A DNA stretch of 64,000 nucleotides from JBGQOJ01 sp052119585 (GCF_052119585.1 NZ_JBGQOJ010000010.1:62001-126000), one strand, 5' to 3'. Positions 44,249-53,442 are shown, counted from the stretch's first letter. Numbers and translations: made by a program. Notes: a model not told the origin generated them from the sequence alone.

Positions 44249-44944
44249 ATGAATACGGAAACCCTTGCGATGGCGCAGGAGATTGATTTCTCCCTTCTGG
44301 CGCTTTTTATGCGTGCTACCCTTATCGTGAAGCTCGTGATGATCATGTTGATCGTCGCGTCTTTCTGGTCGTGGTCGATCATCATCCAGAAACACATCGC
44401 CTTCCGCAAGGCCCGCGGCGAGGCGAGCATCTTTGATCGCGCGTTCTGGTCGGGAGAGCCGTTGGACGAGCTGTTCGACAAGATCGGGCCGCAACCAAGC
44501 GGACCATCGGAAAAGATATTTGCGTCCGGCATGATGGAATGGCGTCGCAGCCACCGCCAGGACGGTGGATTGATCGCGGGTGCGCAGGCGCGGATCGACC
44601 GGTCCATGGATGTGGCGATCGCCAAGGAAGCCGAGACGCTGACCGGCGGGCTGGCGTTTCTGGCGACGGTCGGGTCGACCGGCCCGTTTGTGGGTCTGTT
44701 CGGCACGGTCTGGGGCATCAAGCACGCTTTCGAGGAAATCGCGATCGCGAAGAACACCGACCTTGCGGTTGTGGCCCCCGGTATCGCCGAGGCGTTGCTG
44801 GCAACGGGGCTTGGCCTGCTGGCCGCTATTCCTGCCGTCATTTTCTACAACAAACTGTCGGCTGACAGTGACCGTATCGTCAATGGATACGAGGCGTTCG
44901 CCGATGAATTCGCGACGATCCTGTCGCGTCAGTTGGATAGCTGA
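44249..44944 (+). CDS. tolQ: Tol-Pal proton channel subunit TolQ
   Basis: 231 residues. Three membrane helices (about 18-38, 135-160, 172-195) in the MotA/TolQ/ExbB arrangement, with GGLAFLATVGSTGPFVGLFGTVWGI and LLATGLGLLAAIPAVIFYN, the channel-lining helices. Forms the proton-driven motor with TolR in the inner membrane. tolR follows after 3 bases. Confidence 0.95.
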   Translation: MNTETLAMAQEIDFSLLALFMRATLIVKLVMIMLIVASFWSWSIIIQKHIAFRKARGEASIFDRAFWSGEPLDELFDKIGPQPSGPSEKIFASGMMEWRRSHRQDGGLIAGAQARIDRSMDVAIAKEAETLTGGLAFLATVGSTGPFVGLFGTVWGIKHAFEEIAIAKNTDLAVVAPGIAEALLATGLGLLAAIPAVIFYNKLSADSDRIVNGYEAFADEFATILSRQLDS

Positions 44945-44947
44945 GCC

Positions 44948-45421
44948 ATGGGCGCAGGTGTCATCAAATCAGGGGGCGGGGGTGGCCGCAGGGGCCGCCG
45001 CCGCGGGAAATCCGCCGTCATGGCCGAAATCAACGTCACGCCTTTTGTCGACGTGATGCTGGTGCTGTTGATCATCTTTATGGTCGCGGCACCCTTGATG
45101 ACGGTCGGGGTTCCGGTGGAACTGCCGAAAACGGCGGCGTCAAGTTTGCCGACAGAACAAGAAGAGCCGCTGACGGTCACGTTGACGCTGGACGGGATCA
45201 TGATGATCCAGAACACCGAGATCCAGCCATCCGAAATGATCGCCAAGCTGCGCGCGATAGCGGCTGAACGTCAGGACGACAAAGTGTTCCTGCGGGCCGA
45301 CGGCGCAATTCCTTACGAACAAGTGGTGCAGGTCATGGGGGCGTTGAATGCGGGCGGGTTCCGCAACATCGGACTGGTGACCGATACCGGCGGGCCGCGT
45401 CTTGATGGCAGCGACGGATAA
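44948..45421 (+). CDS. tolR: Tol-Pal motor subunit TolR
   Basis: 157 residues. Basic N-terminus (GGRRGRRRGK), one helix with the essential Asp in EINVTPFVDVMLVLLIIFMV, then a periplasmic ExbD/TolR domain ending near LRADGAIPYEQVVQVMGALNAGGFRNIGLVT. Converts proton flow into motion with TolQ and TolA. Confidence 0.95.
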   Translation: MGAGVIKSGGGGGRRGRRRGKSAVMAEINVTPFVDVMLVLLIIFMVAAPLMTVGVPVELPKTAASSLPTEQEEPLTVTLTLDGIMMIQNTEIQPSEMIAKLRAIAAERQDDKVFLRADGAIPYEQVVQVMGALNAGGFRNIGLVTDTGGPRLDGSDG

Positions 45422-45433
45422 GGCATCCGACTG

Positions 45434-46615
45434 ATGAATACCGGCAACTATATCTCTGGGATCGGGCATGGCGCCCTGATTGCCTGGATCCTGATGGGTG
45501 GATTGTTGTTCAATCCCCGCCCTGATCGTCCTTTGGACGTGGCCGAGGTGTCGATTATCACCGGAGAGCAGTTTGCCGCGCTCAGCACACCCAATCCATC
45601 GCCCGAGGCGACTGATGACGTTCCCGTGCAAGAGGCCCCTTTGGCCGAGGAAACGCCGCCGCCTGCGCCTGCGCCTGCGCCCAGGCCCGCGCCGCAGCCC
45701 GCGCCGGAACCAGAGCCACAGCCGGAGCCCGACGCCGCCCCCGACACCAGCCAGATAGAGCCTTTGCCACAAGAGCAGGTGGTCGAGCCCGCGCCGGCAT
45801 CGCCCGCTCCGCCCCCGGTCGAGCAAAGCGTGGCGCCCTTGCCGAAGGTCACCGCCCCCCCGAAGGAAAAGCCGGCCCCCCGGATCGCGCCCAAGGCGGC
45901 AGAGGCCCCGGCCCCTGACGCAAAGGTTGCGGAGACGGTGCAGGAAGAGGCCGTGCCGGATGCGGCCGCCGAAAAGCCGAAGCCCGCGCAGGAGGCAACA
46001 GCCCCCGAAGAGGCCGCGACCGAGATTGTGACCGAGGCGGAAAAACCTGCGGCAGCAGTCCCCGCGCCACCTTTGGCACCCAGCACATCGTCGCGCCCGA
46101 AGTCGCGCCCAACGCCCCCCAAACCGCAGGTCGCGGCGGCAGAGACACCTGTGAAACCGGTGCCCCCCGCCACGCCAGCCGCCGATCCGTTGGCCGATGC
46201 GGTCTCGGATGCTGTGGCCGCCGCCGTGTCCGAGGCGACAGCAACGCCCGCTGCTGCGGCAAAACCCGCCGCAAGTTCCGCCCCCGCCGGTCCGCCGATG
46301 ACCAGCGGAGAGAAAGACGCGCTGCGTGTGGCGGTTCAGGCGTGCTGGAACGTCGGTTCGTTGTCGACAGAGGCATTGGGCACAACGGTTGTCGTTACGG
46401 TCTCGATGACGCAGGATGCAAAGCCAGAGGCATCGAGCATCAAGATGGCTTCGTACGATGGCGGATCAGATGGGGCGGCACGGCAGGCCTTCGAGGCGGC
46501 GCGCCGTGCGATCATCCGGTGCGGTGCCAGCGGTTTTAACCTGCCGGGCGAGAAATATGCAGAGTGGCAAGATATTGAAATGACGTTTAACCCCGAAAAA
46601 ATGAGGATCAAATAA
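45434..46615 (+). CDS. tolA: TolA-like Tol-Pal protein
   Basis: 393 residues. One N-terminal helix (about 8-26) followed by a very long Pro/Ala/Glu-rich region (about 50-290), replacing the long helical stalk of enterobacterial TolA, and a C-terminal domain (about 295-393; QACWNVGSLSTEALGTTVVV, ARRAIIRCGASGFNLPGEKY) that matches TolA C-terminal domains and has two cysteines (QACW, IRCG). Spans the periplasm to link TolQR to Pal/TolB. Repetitive coding in the Pro-rich part makes length variation likely. Confidence 0.88.
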   Translation: MNTGNYISGIGHGALIAWILMGGLLFNPRPDRPLDVAEVSIITGEQFAALSTPNPSPEATDDVPVQEAPLAEETPPPAPAPAPRPAPQPAPEPEPQPEPDAAPDTSQIEPLPQEQVVEPAPASPAPPPVEQSVAPLPKVTAPPKEKPAPRIAPKAAEAPAPDAKVAETVQEEAVPDAAAEKPKPAQEATAPEEAATEIVTEAEKPAAAVPAPPLAPSTSSRPKSRPTPPKPQVAAAETPVKPVPPATPAADPLADAVSDAVAAAVSEATATPAAAAKPAASSAPAGPPMTSGEKDALRVAVQACWNVGSLSTEALGTTVVVTVSMTQDAKPEASSIKMASYDGGSDGAARQAFEAARRAIIRCGASGFNLPGEKYAEWQDIEMTFNPEKMRIK

Positions 46616-46616
46616 C

Positions 46617-47933
46617 ATGTTGCGTATCCTGACCCTCGTGCTGGCCTGTCTGGGCTGTGCTACAATCGCGGCGGCCCAGAATGGCCCGCTTCGGATCGAG
46701 ATCACCGAGGGCGTGATCGAGCCCTTGCCCTTTGCGGTGCCTGCTTTCATAGCGGAAAACGCTGCGGCGGCGCAATATGCGCAGGACATCGCACGGGTGA
46801 TCGCCGCCGATCTGTCGGGGACCGGTTTGTTCCGGGAACTGCCCGCCTCTGCCTTCATCTCGAACGTCACCAGCTTTGACAGCCCCGTCCAATATGCGGA
46901 CTGGAAGGCGATCAATGCGCAAGCGCTGATCACCGGCGCGGTCAGCGCAGGGTCCGACGGGCGCGTGACGGTAAAGTTCCGCCTGTATGACGTGTTCTCG
47001 GGCACCGAACTTGGCGACGGGATGCAGTTGGGCGGGACCACGGGCAGTTGGCGGCGGATTGCGCATAAGGTCGCCGACCAGGTCTACAGCCGGATCACCG
47101 GCGAGGGTGGGTATTTCGACAGCCGCGTTGTTTACGTATCGGAAAAAGGCCCGAAGAACGCCCGCGAAAAGCGTCTGGCGATCATGGATTATGACGGGGC
47201 GAATGTGCAGTATCTGACCGATAGCTCGTCTATCGTGCTTGCGCCGCGCTTTTCGCCGAATGGCGACCGGGTGCTTTATACCTCCTATGTGTCGGGATTT
47301 CCGCAGATCTATTTGCTGGATGTGGCCACTGTTGGTCGCACCGCGCTTGGCGAACAACCGGGCACAATGACCTTTGCGCCCCGCTTTGCGCCCAATGGCC
47401 AGACGGTGGTTTATTCGCTGTCCGCTGGTGGCAATACCGATCTTTACAGCCAGAACATAGGCGGCACGCCAACGCGCCTGACCAATGCGCCCTCGATCGA
47501 GACCGCGCCCAGCTATTCGCCCGACGGCAGCCAGATCGTGTTTGAATCCGACCGCAGCGGCACGCAGCAGCTGTACATCATGCCCGCAGGCGGCGGCGAA
47601 GCGCGGCGCATCAGCTTTGGCGAGGGGCGTTACGGCACGCCCGTCTGGTCGCCGCGTGGTGATTACGTTGCCTTCACCAAGCAAAACGCGGGCCGGTTCC
47701 ATATCGGGGTGATGCGGACCGACGGCAGCGAAGAGCGGCTGTTGACCGCGTCGTTCCTTGACGAGGGGCCGTCATGGTCACCCAACGGCCGCGTCATCAT
47801 GTTCACCCGCGAAACGCAGGGCGAGGGCGGCGCACCCGCGCTTTACTCTGTCGATATTTCGGGGCGGGTTCTGAACAAGGTCAAAACCGAAGGCTTCGCG
47901 TCGGATCCGGCGTGGTCACCTTTGTTGAAATAG
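46617..47933 (+). CDS. tolB: Periplasmic Tol-Pal propeller protein TolB
   Basis: 438 residues. Signal peptide (LRILTLVLACLGCATIAAAQ), N-terminal TolB domain (about 25-150), then a six-bladed propeller with repeated S-P-D-G motifs (APRFSPNGDRVLYTS, APSYSPDGSQIVFESDRSG, PSWSPNGRVIMFTRET). Binds Pal and the TolA system. ATG one base after the tolA stop. A hairpin follows the gene. Confidence 0.95.
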   Translation: MLRILTLVLACLGCATIAAAQNGPLRIEITEGVIEPLPFAVPAFIAENAAAAQYAQDIARVIAADLSGTGLFRELPASAFISNVTSFDSPVQYADWKAINAQALITGAVSAGSDGRVTVKFRLYDVFSGTELGDGMQLGGTTGSWRRIAHKVADQVYSRITGEGGYFDSRVVYVSEKGPKNAREKRLAIMDYDGANVQYLTDSSSIVLAPRFSPNGDRVLYTSYVSGFPQIYLLDVATVGRTALGEQPGTMTFAPRFAPNGQTVVYSLSAGGNTDLYSQNIGGTPTRLTNAPSIETAPSYSPDGSQIVFESDRSGTQQLYIMPAGGGEARRISFGEGRYGTPVWSPRGDYVAFTKQNAGRFHIGVMRTDGSEERLLTASFLDEGPSWSPNGRVIMFTRETQGEGGAPALYSVDISGRVLNKVKTEGFASDPAWSPLLK

Positions 47934-47939
47934 GGAAAA

Positions 47940-47959
47940 CCCTCGTTTTCAAACGGGGG
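47940..47959 (+). other. Hairpin between tolB and pal
   Basis: CCCTCGTTT (47940-47948) can pair with AAACGGGGG (47951-47959) including one G-U pair. No T-tract follows on the plus strand. It may be a processing site or partial terminator separating the pal message; role inferred. Confidence 0.4.
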
Positions 47960-48014
47960 CGGGAATGGTAAGGTTTCGGCAATCGAGCCAAGAAACAAAC
48001 GCAGGATAGAGCAG

Positions 48015-48545
48015 ATGAAACATATGACCAAGGCGGTCTTTCTGATCGCAACGCTGGCCGTCACGGCCTGCACGAACGCTGATCGCTTTGGCGCAGGTGG
48101 CAGCGATGCCGCCGGCCTGAATGGCGCGAATGCCGCCGGTATCGACAGCAGCATGCTGGGCGGCGCGAACGATCCGCGTTCGGTTGCCTATTTCCAGCAG
48201 ACAGTGGGCGACCGCGTTCTGTTCGCGGTTGACCAAAGCACCGTGTCCGATCTGGGGCGCAATACGCTGGACGGTCAGGCGTTGTGGTTGCAGAACAACC
48301 CTGAATTTGCCGCCATCATCGAAGGCCACGCCGACGAGCAGGGCACACGCGAATACAACCTTGCACTTGGCGAAAAGCGCGCCAATGCGGTGCGTGAATA
48401 TCTTGCAAGCCAGGGCATCGCCAACAGCCGTATGCGTGTTGTCAGCTACGGCAAGGAGCGCCCGCTGGAGGTGTGTTCGACCGAGGCCTGCTATTCCAAA
48501 AACCGCCGTGCTGTCACGGTCATTTCTGCCGGTATTGGCAGCTAA
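48015..48545 (+). CDS. pal: Peptidoglycan-associated lipoprotein Pal
   Basis: 176 residues. Lipoprotein signal with lipobox LAVTAC (Cys19), a Gly/Ala/Asp-rich linker, and an OmpA-like domain (about 65-176) with the diaminopimelate-binding stretch EGHADEQGTREYNLALGEKR and RVVSYGKERP. Anchors the outer membrane to peptidoglycan. AGGA about 11 bases before the ATG. Confidence 0.96.
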   Translation: MKHMTKAVFLIATLAVTACTNADRFGAGGSDAAGLNGANAAGIDSSMLGGANDPRSVAYFQQTVGDRVLFAVDQSTVSDLGRNTLDGQALWLQNNPEFAAIIEGHADEQGTREYNLALGEKRANAVREYLASQGIANSRMRVVSYGKERPLEVCSTEACYSKNRRAVTVISAGIGS

Positions 48546-48556
48546 CGGAGACTGCG

Positions 48557-49393
48557 ATGACCCGCCTGAAGGCGCTATTCCTGAGTGCAGCAATCGGTGC
48601 GGGTGTGGCTATGTCCGCACCTGCCCATGCGCAAGCCTCGCCCGAAACCCTTGCCGACATCCGGCAAGAGCTTTCGATCCTGTTCGTTGACGTTCAACGC
48701 CTGAAAACAGAGCTGTCCACGACGGGGGCCGTCTCTGCCAACTTGGGGCCCAACACGCCTTTGCAACGCGTCGATGCGATCGAGGCGGAATTGCAGCGCC
48801 TGACGTCCAAGACCGAAGAGCTTGAAAACCGGATCAACCGCGTTGTCACCGACGGCACCAACCGTCTGGGCGATCTGGAGTTCCGGCTGGTCGAGCTTGA
48901 GGGCGGCGATCTGGGGGCGATCGGGCAAACACTGCCTTTGGGCGGCGAAGCTGTTGCGGGGGCCGCCTTGCCACCGCCTGCCGCCCCCGCTGGGTCAGGC
49001 CCGGAACTGGCCGTCGGAGAGAAAGCCGATTTCGAGCGGGCGCAGGGGTCGCTCGCCTCGGGTGACTTTCGCACCGCCGCTGACCAGTTTGCGGCCTTTA
49101 CCGAAACCTACCCGGGTGGTCCGCTAAGCGGCGAGGCGCATTACCTGCGCGGCGACGCATTGGAACAGCTTGGCGAAACATCGGGGGCGGCGCGCGCCTA
49201 TCTCGAAAGTTTCAGTGGCTCGCCGTCCGGCCCGAAATCGGCGGATGCGCTATATAAACTTGGCACATCGCTGGGTGCGCTTGGCCAAACCAAAGAGGCC
49301 TGCGTGACATTGGGAGAAGTCGGGGTCCGGTTCCCGACCTCGCCCGCGACCGCGCTGGCGCAAACGGCGATGCGCAACCTCAGCTGCAATTGA
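48557..49393 (+). CDS. cpoB: Cell division coordinator CpoB (YbgF-like)
   Basis: 278 residues from the ATG at 48557 (CGGAG upstream); an earlier in-frame Met at 48473 lies inside pal. Signal peptide ending APAHAQA, coiled coil (about 30-115; VDAIEAELQRLTSKTEELENR), Ala/Pro linker, and three TPR-like repeats (about 160-278; FRTAADQFAAFTETYPGGPLSGEAHYLRGD). Periplasmic partner of TolA linking envelope constriction to peptidoglycan synthesis. tilS starts within its stop codon. Confidence 0.92.
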   Translation: MTRLKALFLSAAIGAGVAMSAPAHAQASPETLADIRQELSILFVDVQRLKTELSTTGAVSANLGPNTPLQRVDAIEAELQRLTSKTEELENRINRVVTDGTNRLGDLEFRLVELEGGDLGAIGQTLPLGGEAVAGAALPPPAAPAGSGPELAVGEKADFERAQGSLASGDFRTAADQFAAFTETYPGGPLSGEAHYLRGDALEQLGETSGAARAYLESFSGSPSGPKSADALYKLGTSLGALGQTKEACVTLGEVGVRFPTSPATALAQTAMRNLSCN

Positions 49394-50643
49394 GCGTCGG
49401 GATCGAAAACCTGACGCAGGCCTTCGGGGCTGCGGTCGCGCCGCTTCGCCTGTCTCATATCGGGATTGCCGTCTCGGGCGGGGGGGACTCTGTCGCGCTG
49501 TTGCATGCGGCTGTCGGCTGGGCGGCGCGGTCCGGGCTGCGCGTGTCGGCGGTGACGGTCGATCACGGGCTGCGCGATGCTTCGGCGACCGAGGCGGCAG
49601 GCGTTGCGGGGCTGTGCGCCGCGCTGGGTGTGGATCACACGATCCTGCGCTGGACCGACCGCGACCCCACAGGCAACCTGCAAGATCAGGCGCGGCGGGC
49701 GCGCTATGCGCTGATGACCGATTGGGCCAAAGACCGGGGTATTCCCTGTATCGCCCTTGGTCACACGGCGACCGATCAGGCGGAAACGGTGCTGATGCGC
49801 CTTGGCCGCGGGGCGGGTGTTGACGGGTTGTCGGGCATGGCGCCGCGGGTCCGGCGCGGCGGTGTCGACTGGATACGCCCGTTTTTGTCGATCGAACGAC
49901 AGCCCTTGCGCGACGCATTGGCGCAGTGCGGGGCGACCTGGGTCGATGACCCGTCGAACGAGGATACACGGTTCGACCGGATCAAGGTGCGTCAGGCGCT
50001 GGTGGTTCTGGATGCCCTTGGCATCACCGTTCAGGGCCTGACACAGACCGCCGCCCGCATGGGCACCGCGCGTCAGGCGCTGGATCATCAGACGCATCAG
50101 GCGGCAACCGGCATTGCCCGGCTCGAGGACGGTGATGTCGTGCTGCACCGCGTGCCATTCCTTGCGCTGCCCGCAGAGATCAACCGCCGCCTTTTGTCCC
50201 ATGCCCTGTGCTGGGTCGCGACGGCGGATTATGGCCCGCGCGAGGCCGGATTAACCAACCTGCGCAGGGCCATCGCCGAAGGGCGCAGCTTTGCGCTGCA
50301 CGGGTGCCTATGTGTTGTCAGCGCGACAGACGTCCGCATCACCCGCGAATGGAACGCGGTCAGGGATATGGCGTCGGCCCCCGATCAGGTCTGGGATGGC
50401 CGCTGGACCCTGTCGGGGCCACAGCGCCCCGGCGAAACGGTGCGCGCTCTGGGCGAGGCGGGGTTGGCGCAATGCCCGGACTGGCGGCAAACGGGACGCA
50501 AGCGGATCAGCCTTCTGGCCTCTCCGTCGATCTGGAACGGCGCGGATCTGATCGCGGCGCCTTTGGCCGGAAATGCGGAAAAATGGACCGCAGAATTGGC
50601 CCTTGGGCCCACTCATTTCTTCTTAAGCATTTTATCGCATTGA
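49390..50643 (+). CDS. tilS: tRNA(Ile)-lysidine synthase TilS
   Basis: 417 residues from TTG at 49390 overlapping the cpoB stop. P-loop SGGGDS (29-34), VTVDHGLRDASATEAAGVA, ALGHTATDQAETVLMRLGRGAGVDGLSGM, the ATP-PPase motifs of TilS. Modifies C34 of tRNA-Ile2 to lysidine so that it reads AUA. The C-terminal region is less conserved. It is followed by ftsH, an order also known in other bacteria. Confidence 0.93.
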   Translation: MSVGIENLTQAFGAAVAPLRLSHIGIAVSGGGDSVALLHAAVGWAARSGLRVSAVTVDHGLRDASATEAAGVAGLCAALGVDHTILRWTDRDPTGNLQDQARRARYALMTDWAKDRGIPCIALGHTATDQAETVLMRLGRGAGVDGLSGMAPRVRRGGVDWIRPFLSIERQPLRDALAQCGATWVDDPSNEDTRFDRIKVRQALVVLDALGITVQGLTQTAARMGTARQALDHQTHQAATGIARLEDGDVVLHRVPFLALPAEINRRLLSHALCWVATADYGPREAGLTNLRRAIAEGRSFALHGCLCVVSATDVRITREWNAVRDMASAPDQVWDGRWTLSGPQRPGETVRALGEAGLAQCPDWRQTGRKRISLLASPSIWNGADLIAAPLAGNAEKWTAELALGPTHFFLSILSH

Positions 50644-50667
50644 ACTGGGGCGGTTCATCTCTATTTT
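50640..50667 (+). promoter_or_regulatory. ftsH: Candidate heat-shock or sigma-70 promoter of ftsH
   Basis: ATTG (50639-50642), 17 bases, then TCTATTT (50660-50666) matches the alphaproteobacterial RpoH pattern CTTG-N17-CyTATnT with one mismatch per box. The same bases give TTGAAC-N16-TATTTT for sigma-70. It is 55 bases before the ftsH start and straddles the tilS stop. Confidence 0.4.
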
Positions 50668-50721
50668 AGGTACGTGGCCGATCGGATTCCGGGCGGTCAA
50701 AAGGATTTGAGGAGAACTCCC

Positions 50722-52635
50722 TTGGGCAACGCGAGAAACATCGCATTCTGGGTCGTACTGTTTCTGCTGGTGTTGGCATTGTTCAACCTGTTCAGCGGCG
50801 GACAGTCAACGATTTCATCCCGCACGATAAGCTATTCCGACTTTATCTCTGCCGTTGATGGCGGCACCGTCACCAATGTGACGCTGGACGGAGAAAAAGT
50901 TCTGTTCCGCGGGGCGGACGGGCAGGACTTTGTCACCATCAAGCCGCAAGGCACCGAGGTGACAGAGCTGCTGTTGGCAAAAGACATTCCCGTATCGGCC
51001 AAGCCGCAGGAGCAGTCGGGGTTCTCGGCAATCCTGATGACCTTCCTGCCATTCGTGATTTTGATCGGTGTCTGGATCTACTTCATGAACCGGATGCAGG
51101 GCGGCGGCAAAGGCGGCGCGATGGGTTTTGGCAAGTCGCGGGCAAAACTGCTGACTGAAAAGCATGGCCGCGTGACCTTTGACGATGTCGCCGGCATCGA
51201 CGAGGCCAAGGACGAATTGGAAGAAATCGTTGAATTCCTGAGAAACCCTCAGAAATTCAGCCGTTTGGGTGGTAAAATTCCAAAGGGTGCCTTGCTTGTG
51301 GGCCCTCCGGGCACGGGTAAAACCCTGCTGGCGCGCGCCATTGCGGGCGAGGCCGGCGTGCCGTTCTTTACGATTTCCGGTTCGGATTTCGTGGAAATGT
51401 TCGTTGGTGTGGGCGCGTCCCGCGTCCGTGACATGTTCGAACAGGCGAAAAAGAACGCCCCCTGCATCGTGTTTATCGACGAGATCGACGCCGTCGGTCG
51501 CAGCCGCGGCGTGGGCTATGGCGGTGGCAACGACGAGCGCGAGCAGACCTTGAACCAGTTGCTGGTTGAAATGGACGGTTTCGAGGCGAACGAAGGCATC
51601 ATCATCGTCGCCGCGACCAACCGCCCCGATGTTCTGGACCCCGCATTGTTGCGCCCCGGTCGTTTCGACCGTCAGGTGCAGGTGCCAAATCCCGACATCA
51701 AGGGCCGCGAGAAGATCCTTGGCGTGCACGCCCGCAAGACCCCGCTTGGCCCCGATGTGGACCTGCGGATCATCGCCCGCGGCACACCCGGCTTTTCTGG
51801 CGCGGACCTTGCGAACCTTGTGAACGAGGCGGCGCTGGCCGCTGCGCGAATCGGCAGACGATTCGTGACGATGGAAGACTTCGAGAACGCCAAGGACAAA
51901 GTCATGATGGGCGCAGAGCGCCGCAGCATGGTCATGTCCGAGGACGAGAAAAAGCTGACCGCCTATCACGAAGCCGGTCACGCCATCGTTGGCCTGAACG
52001 TGCCGCAGCACGACCCGATCCACAAGGCCACCATCATCCCGCGCGGTCGTGCGCTGGGTCTGGTGTTGTCATTGCCCGAACGGGATCAGTTGTCGGTCAC
52101 CAAGACCAAATACACCTCCAAGATCGCGATGGCGATGGGTGGCAAAGTGGCGGAGGAGCTGATCTTTGGCCCCGAGCAGGTGACATCTGGCGCGTCTTCG
52201 GACATCCAGCAGGTCAGCAAGATCGCCCGCGCGATGGTCACGCAGTTCGGCATGTCGGAAAAGCTGGGCAACATCGACTATGCGAACGAACAGCAGTCGT
52301 ATCTGGGCAACTATTCCGGCGGGTCCAGCAACTCTCCTGAAACCCAGCAGTTGATCGACGCCGAAGTGCGCAAGATCGTGGACACCGGCTATGAAACCGC
52401 AAAGCGGATTCTGACCGAAAAGGCCGACGACCTGAAGCGCCTTGCAGAGGGACTGCTGGAATACGAGACGCTGACTGGCATCGAGATCGCCAAGGTCATC
52501 GCCGGCGAGCCGCTGAACCGTGGCGACGATAGCGACGACACGCCGGACAAGGGCGAAACGACCTCGATCATGTCGATTCCCAAGACCAAGCCGAAGGCAA
52601 AGTCTACCAAGGTCGATCCAGAACCGTCAGCCTGA
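50722..52635 (+). CDS. ftsH: ATP-dependent zinc metalloprotease FtsH
   Basis: 637 residues from TTG at 50722, with GGAG 7 bases upstream and the usual N-terminus GNARNIAFWVVLFLL; an in-frame GTG at 50674 has no ribosome site. Two helices (about 7-25 and 103-122) flank a periplasmic domain. Walker A GPPGTGK (194-200), Walker B FIDEIDAVGRSRG, SRH ATNRPDVLDPALLRPGRFDR, and zinc motif HEAGH (416-420). Degrades unassembled membrane proteins and regulators such as RpoH. Followed by a strong terminator. Confidence 0.96.
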   Translation: MGNARNIAFWVVLFLLVLALFNLFSGGQSTISSRTISYSDFISAVDGGTVTNVTLDGEKVLFRGADGQDFVTIKPQGTEVTELLLAKDIPVSAKPQEQSGFSAILMTFLPFVILIGVWIYFMNRMQGGGKGGAMGFGKSRAKLLTEKHGRVTFDDVAGIDEAKDELEEIVEFLRNPQKFSRLGGKIPKGALLVGPPGTGKTLLARAIAGEAGVPFFTISGSDFVEMFVGVGASRVRDMFEQAKKNAPCIVFIDEIDAVGRSRGVGYGGGNDEREQTLNQLLVEMDGFEANEGIIIVAATNRPDVLDPALLRPGRFDRQVQVPNPDIKGREKILGVHARKTPLGPDVDLRIIARGTPGFSGADLANLVNEAALAAARIGRRFVTMEDFENAKDKVMMGAERRSMVMSEDEKKLTAYHEAGHAIVGLNVPQHDPIHKATIIPRGRALGLVLSLPERDQLSVTKTKYTSKIAMAMGGKVAEELIFGPEQVTSGASSDIQQVSKIARAMVTQFGMSEKLGNIDYANEQQSYLGNYSGGSSNSPETQQLIDAEVRKIVDTGYETAKRILTEKADDLKRLAEGLLEYETLTGIEIAKVIAGEPLNRGDDSDDTPDKGETTSIMSIPKTKPKAKSTKVDPEPSA

Positions 52636-52656
52636 TCGCAGACCAGATTTGAACAT

Positions 52657-52690
52657 AAACCGCCGTAGGTCCCCCTGCGGCGGTTTTTCT
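52657..52690 (+). terminator. Intrinsic terminator after ftsH
   Basis: AAACCGCCGTAGG pairs with CCTGCGGCGGTTT (13 bp, one G-U) across a short C-rich loop and is followed by TTCTTT. It lies 22 bases after the ftsH stop. Confidence 0.92.
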
Positions 52691-52757
52691 TTGTGCCTAA
52701 CGTGGCTTGCACAGCCCGCCGGTTTTGGTCAATTTGAGCTCAGCACAGGAGATCGCG

Positions 52758-53357
52758 ATGCCCGCATTGATGCCCACGTCTTTCACCGGCCAGATCGTCT
52801 GGCTTGGCCGCAACACCGACCGCAGCGCAACTTTGCGCAACGAACCCCTGACCGAGGCGATGGCAACATTTGCCGGTTTCGAAGGGGAGAGCCGTGCCGG
52901 CCTGACGCGCCCATCGTGCAGCCGCGTGGTCGCGCAGCATAAAAAGGGTACAACGATCCGCAACGTGCGCCAGTTTTCGGTGGTGTCGGCAGAGGAACTG
53001 GACCTGATCGCCGCCGCCATGGGCGTTGACGCGGTTGATCCCGCGTGGGTCAGTGCGTCGATTGTTATTCGCGGGATACCCGATTTCACCCATATTCCGC
53101 CTGCATCACGACTTCAGACGCAGGACGGAACGACACTGACGGTGGATATCCACAACCGCCCCTGCCATCTTCCCGCGCCTGTGATCGACGAGGATGCGCC
53201 AGGTCACGGCAAGGCGTTCAAGACGGCGGCAAACGGGCGGCGCGGCGTGCTGGCCTGGGTCGAGCGGGAAGGGATGCTGCGTATTGGTGACACTGTTACG
53301 CTGCATGTGCCCGATCAGCGCGCGTGGGATTACTACGCCGAGGCGCGGCAGACCTAG
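52758..53357 (+). CDS. MOSC domain protein
   Basis: 199 residues from the ATG at 52758 with AGGAGA upstream. Resembles MOSC (molybdenum cofactor sulfurase C-terminal) domains: RPSCSRVVAQHKKGTTIRNVRQFSVVSAEEL, ASIVIRGIPDFTHIPPASRL and the conserved Cys in NRPCHLPA. Likely handles sulfur or the molybdenum cofactor; substrate unknown. Stand-alone MOSC proteins are common. Confidence 0.85.
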   Translation: MPALMPTSFTGQIVWLGRNTDRSATLRNEPLTEAMATFAGFEGESRAGLTRPSCSRVVAQHKKGTTIRNVRQFSVVSAEELDLIAAAMGVDAVDPAWVSASIVIRGIPDFTHIPPASRLQTQDGTTLTVDIHNRPCHLPAPVIDEDAPGHGKAFKTAANGRRGVLAWVEREGMLRIGDTVTLHVPDQRAWDYYAEARQT

Positions 53358-53358
53358 A

Positions 53359-53442
53359 TCAGGCCAGCATCGACAAAAGGCAGGATGCGCCAAGGATCGT
53401 CACGGCAAAGGTCGTGTGGAAAATGAGTGTGGCTGCTGACAT
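53359..53442 (-). CDS. 27-residue hydrophobic micro-protein
   Basis: Read on the minus strand: ATG at 53442, 27 codons, TGA at 53359, one base beyond the MOSC stop. A perfect GGAGG (53448-53452) lies 5 bases upstream. The product is MSAATLIFHTTFAVTILGAS then CLLSMLA: one hydrophobic helix with almost no charged residues. The ideal ribosome site and compact convergent placement favour a real gene. Function unknown; no homologue recalled. Confidence 0.6.
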   Translation of the reverse strand: MSAATLIFHTTFAVTILGASCLLSMLA

